Positions 5,605 to 7,891 of a stretch of DNA of 7,891 nucleotides are shown one piece after another. A program made the position numbers and the translations under genes. Each line of letters starts with the position of its first letter. Position 1 is the first letter of the stretch. Under the pieces are notes generated by a model. The model had not been told where the DNA came from. It did no database searches and worked only from the letters and a program-made list of their open reading frames with translations. Source of the DNA: Thermococcus paralvinellae (GTDB taxonomy: Archaea; Methanobacteriota_B; Thermococci; Thermococcales; Thermococcaceae); the NCBI GenBank assembly GCA_015662175.1, contig DQUR01000241.1:1-7891 (forward strand), read 5' to 3'.

Positions 5605-6699
5605 ATGTATGCAGTAATCTTAGGGAAAAATCCCAAGCTTAGTGAGGCTGAATTCCACGCCTTTACCAGCAGATTCAGGCTTGGGGTTAGAATCATCGAG
5701 AGCTCTCAAAACTGGATAGTGTTTGAAAGCCCCAAAAAGATTGAGCACCTTTTTCACAGGCTAGGTGGCTCGCTGAAGCTTGTGAGGATAGTCGGTGAAG
5801 GGGAGGAGTCCATCCAGGAACTTACATATTCAAAGCTTTTTACAGTCAGTGTTTATGGGAAAGATAACTGGAAGCTCTGGAGAAAGCTTGGAAGTCAGAT
5901 AAAGAAAACTTTTAAGACTGAAGGTTCCGCTAAATTCTTTAAGCCGGCTAGGGTCTATGCCATGCCCTCTGAGCTAATCTTAAAGGGATTCCCCGAGACT
6001 AAGGATTTTGTTTTCATCTATGGGAAAAAACTCTGGGTGGGGGAGACGATAAAAATTACCGACCCATTTGAGCTGAAAAAACTCGATGTTGGGCGACCTG
6101 TTCAGAGGACCATCTTCTCAATTCCTCCCAGACTGGCTAGGATAATGGTTAACCTGACGGAAGTTAGACAGGGAAATTTTCTTGATCCCTTTTGTGGCAT
6201 TGGGACAATAGTCCAGGAGTTCCTTCTTCAGGGTCTAAATGCATATGGGAGTGACTCAGACCCCAAGGCAATTAAAGGGGCAAAGGAGAACCTAAAATGG
6301 CTGAAGAAAGAATTTAGAGTTAAAAAGACCGCCCGTATAGAGGTGTGTGATGCCAGAAAGCTTAAACGCTGCTTTAGAACTAGGTTTGATGCCATAGTTA
6401 CGGAGCCCTGGCTTGGAAAGCCCCTCAGGCATAATCCCACAAGGGAAGAAGCCATACAAATGACAAATCAGCTTGACCGCTTTTACTATCAGGTTTTCGG
6501 CAGTTTCAGGGATGTGATTAAAAGGAATGGGCGGGTTGTATTCGTATTTCCGGCGTATAAGCTCAGGGATGGAAGAATATATAGAAAAGACAGAAGATGG
6601 CTGGAAAAGCTTGGCTTTGAAATCTTGGCTAAATATACTGATTTTGAAGAGCGACACAAAGTGATCAGAGACATTCATGTGCTGAGATTTGAAGGGTAA
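5605..6699 (+). CDS. Trm11/TrmG10-like SAM-dependent RNA methyltransferase
   Basis: The 364-residue protein starts with MYAVILGKNPKLSEAEF, a hallmark of the archaeal TrmG10/Trm11 group, whose N-terminal half holds a ferredoxin-like plus THUMP-type RNA-binding region. The C-terminal half is a Rossmann-fold methyltransferase: SAM motif I is FLDPFCGIGT (192-201), an acidic loop follows at AYGSDSDPKA, CDARKL comes next, and motif IV is TEPWLGKP (266-273). Relatives methylate the exocyclic N2 of guanine in tRNA, for example position 10. Those use D/NPPY in motif IV; here TEPW replaces it, so the exact target base or activity may differ. Length and full motif I suggest an active enzyme. The gene is read divergently from the helical-repeat gene. 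Function is assigned by family; the tRNA position is not visible. Confidence 0.8.
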   Translation: MYAVILGKNPKLSEAEFHAFTSRFRLGVRIIESSQNWIVFESPKKIEHLFHRLGGSLKLVRIVGEGEESIQELTYSKLFTVSVYGKDNWKLWRKLGSQIKKTFKTEGSAKFFKPARVYAMPSELILKGFPETKDFVFIYGKKLWVGETIKITDPFELKKLDVGRPVQRTIFSIPPRLARIMVNLTEVRQGNFLDPFCGIGTIVQEFLLQGLNAYGSDSDPKAIKGAKENLKWLKKEFRVKKTARIEVCDARKLKRCFRTRFDAIVTEPWLGKPLRHNPTREEAIQMTNQLDRFYYQVFGSFRDVIKRNGRVVFVFPAYKLRDGRIYRKDRRWLEKLGFEILAKYTDFEERHKVIRDIHVLRFEG

Positions 6700-6817
6700 T
6701 CAACTGTGCAAACATTATCTCGTGCTCTTGCTTTATAGCTACAAGCCCTACTCTTCGTGCGTAATGGGTGTAAAACTGGAACCACATGACTCTGACGCCT
6801 CCTTTATTACCTGTCAT
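6665..6817 (-). CDS. Doubtful small ORF in the gap after the methyltransferase gene
   Basis: A 50-codon frame runs from an ATG at 6817 to a TGA at 6667-6665, overlapping the last 35 nt of the methyltransferase gene on the other strand. The peptide contains a protein-like stretch (MWFQFYTHYARRVGLVAIKQ, then EHEIMFAQLITLQI). An internal ATG (6784) lies 10 nt after GGAGG, which would give a product of about 39 residues. I do not recognise it and no promoter is clear. It may be a remnant of a lost gene, or chance. Nothing else is supported in the gap 6700..6869. Confidence 0.25.
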   Translation of the reverse strand: MTGNKGGVRVMWFQFYTHYARRVGLVAIKQEHEIMFAQLITLQISAHECL

Positions 6818-6869
6818 CCTAAGATGTTAGACTTGGCGTTAAGGCACTATGGTAGGACATAGACTAACC

Positions 6870-6877
6870 TTAAATAC
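6870..6877 (+). promoter_or_regulatory. TATA box of the acetyltransferase-type gene
   Basis: TTAAATAC is centred about 26 bp before 6899-6900. A start there would leave a leader of about 10 nt, nearly all of it the ribosome site GGTGGT (6899-6904) and 4 nt of spacer before the ATG at 6909. Confidence 0.5.
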
Positions 6878-6908
6878 ACAAAAAAGCGAATTTTCGATGG
6901 TGGTAACC

Positions 6909-7891
6909 ATGATTCTTAGAGGTAAAGTTGTTGGTAGTGAAATTCCACGCTTCAAACACCGATGGTTTGGAATTCTTGAAGTTGAAGTTGAAGGCGTGAA
7001 GTATAGGCTCTACATGAGCGGCGTTGCCCAGTGGTTTACAACCGGTGATGAGGTTGAGATTCATGTAAAAGAGAAGCCAAAAATCAAAAGTGGCGAGAAA
7101 ATCCTTGATTTTGACGATTATGAGCTTTATAAGTTCTATCAGGGAGATAAAATTAAGGTCTGGCCGCTGTGGGAAAAGGAATATGAGGCAAAGCGCTATT
7201 CCTCACTCACAGGGGAGCTCCTCTATACCTATAAAATTAAGGCAAGGGAGGCAACTTATGAGAGCGATTTTGAGGCGATAGCAGAGCTCGAGCAGTATCA
7301 CTATGCATCCCAGAAGGAAAAGGTGGCACTGTGGCGATGCGAAAACGGGCACATTTTTGAAGCGAATACAAAGCAGAAGTGCCCGATCTGCGGAAGTGAA
7401 GATGTCCACATCCTTGAGATAAAGGGTTCAACTCCAGCTTCACGCTTCTTAATCCTTGAACTTGAGAATAGAGAAGAATATGAGCCAAGAATTTTGGCTT
7501 ACGTCAGAGTTGACCCACCGATTCCATTGATGCACAGGCGTTTGCCCAACGGTGAGATAGAGAAGAACATACGCGAGAAGGTCTTTCCAAAGGAGTGGTT
7601 CCACCCGGCATTCTGGCCGGAAAAGATTTTTAGGGAGCTTTATGAAGAGCTCAAGAAGAAATATCCAAGAAAAGTCGCCCGTTCAATGTTATGGGAGAAG
7701 GCAAAATGGCAGGCCTTAAGGGAGAGCAACACTGCCGGAGCAAGAATTGCGAGGGTGGTTGTTCATCCCGATTACAGGAGCGATGGATTGGGCCAATTGA
7801 GCGTTAAAGCTGCATTAGAGTGGATCAAAGAAAGAAGAATTCCGGAGATGAGGAAGAGGAAGCACATAGTAGAGACAATAGCTCAAATGGC
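6909..7891 (+). CDS. GNAT acetyltransferase-type protein with zinc-ribbon motif, 3' end outside window
   Basis: The frame from ATG 6909 (GGTGGT 4 nt before) is open for 327 codons to the window edge. The N-terminus (MILRGKVVGSEIPRFKHRWF, about 1-55) looks beta-rich. A zinc-ribbon-like set follows: C144 and H148 in RCENGH, then C158 and C161 in KCPICG. Residues 283-296 (VVVHPDYRSDGLGQ) match GNAT motif A, with the R-x-x-G-x-G acetyl-CoA pyrophosphate loop at 290-295. The order fits an archaeal family in which an acetyltransferase domain is fused to an ABC-type ATPase (COG2401 type). That ATPase part would lie downstream, so the fusion is inferred, not seen. Substrate unknown; RNA or ribosome components are a reasonable guess from the zinc ribbon plus GNAT pairing. 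No damage is visible. Confidence 0.75.
   Translation, partial: MILRGKVVGSEIPRFKHRWFGILEVEVEGVKYRLYMSGVAQWFTTGDEVEIHVKEKPKIKSGEKILDFDDYELYKFYQGDKIKVWPLWEKEYEAKRYSSLTGELLYTYKIKAREATYESDFEAIAELEQYHYASQKEKVALWRCENGHIFEANTKQKCPICGSEDVHILEIKGSTPASRFLILELENREEYEPRILAYVRVDPPIPLMHRRLPNGEIEKNIREKVFPKEWFHPAFWPEKIFRELYEELKKKYPRKVARSMLWEKAKWQALRESNTAGARIARVVVHPDYRSDGLGQLSVKAALEWIKERRIPEMRKRKHIVETIAQM

Noticed and set aside
6292..6678. Minus-strand ORF of 128 codons inside the methyltransferase gene
   Set aside because: The + strand carries SAM motif I and motif IV in a full-length family protein; no ribosome site or promoter supports the reverse frame.

Overview
The window looks like chromosomal DNA of a hyperthermophilic euryarchaeon of the order Thermococcales (Thermococcus or Pyrococcus type). 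The evidence is the set of gene types, Shine-Dalgarno sites of the AGGTGAT/GGAGG class only a few bases before the starts, short or absent leaders, AT-rich TATA boxes about 26 bp before the inferred transcription starts, and very dense packing with overlapping stops and starts. The species cannot be named from the sequence alone. There is no rRNA, tRNA, CRISPR array or intact insertion sequence.

Bases 1-1365: the 3' end of a + strand membrane-protein gene (3..59) meets a minus-strand unit. In transcription order that unit is an OB-fold protein (994..1308), an HD-domain nucleotidase-like phosphohydrolase (443..991) and a small unrecognised protein (208..417). The last gene seems damaged: coherent minus-strand coding continues past its stop to position 78, through one nonsense codon and one frameshift.

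Bases 1325-3260: a stand-alone Era/TrmE-like small GTPase (+, 1365..1931) converges on, and overlaps by 3 nt, a minus-strand unit. That unit is a winged-helix regulator (2748..3191), an acidic helical protein (2155..2727) and a 75-residue basic, membrane-anchored-looking protein (1928..2155). The regulator's promoter carries a perfect 12-bp palindrome just upstream of the predicted transcription start, which suggests autoregulation.

Bases 3258-5489: an apparently decaying minus-strand unit. The first gene is a long helical-repeat protein whose true N-terminus lies in another frame (5388..5489) upstream of the open 405-codon frame (4205..5422). Next comes a 100-residue protein (3916..4218) that overlaps it by 14 nt. 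Last is a pseudogene of a KaiC/RecA-superfamily ATPase-like protein (3258..3819), recognisable only by joining several frames across at least five lesions. In a simple scan this roughly 600-bp stretch looks empty.

Bases 5490-7891: a divergent promoter region feeds the repeat gene leftwards and, probably as a leaderless mRNA, a Trm11/TrmG10-like RNA methyltransferase (5605..6699) rightwards. After a gap with only a doubtful small minus-strand ORF, a large + strand gene begins at 6909 and runs off the window. It encodes a protein with a zinc-ribbon-like motif and a GNAT acetyltransferase core. The architecture resembles the archaeal acetyltransferase fused to an ABC-type ATPase, but the ATPase part would lie beyond the window.

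The most notable result is the hidden gene decay in three separate minus-strand loci (78..417, 3258..3819, 5388..5489). Next in interest is the autoregulated-looking three-gene operon of unknown function. I do not see clear evidence of a complete new system.
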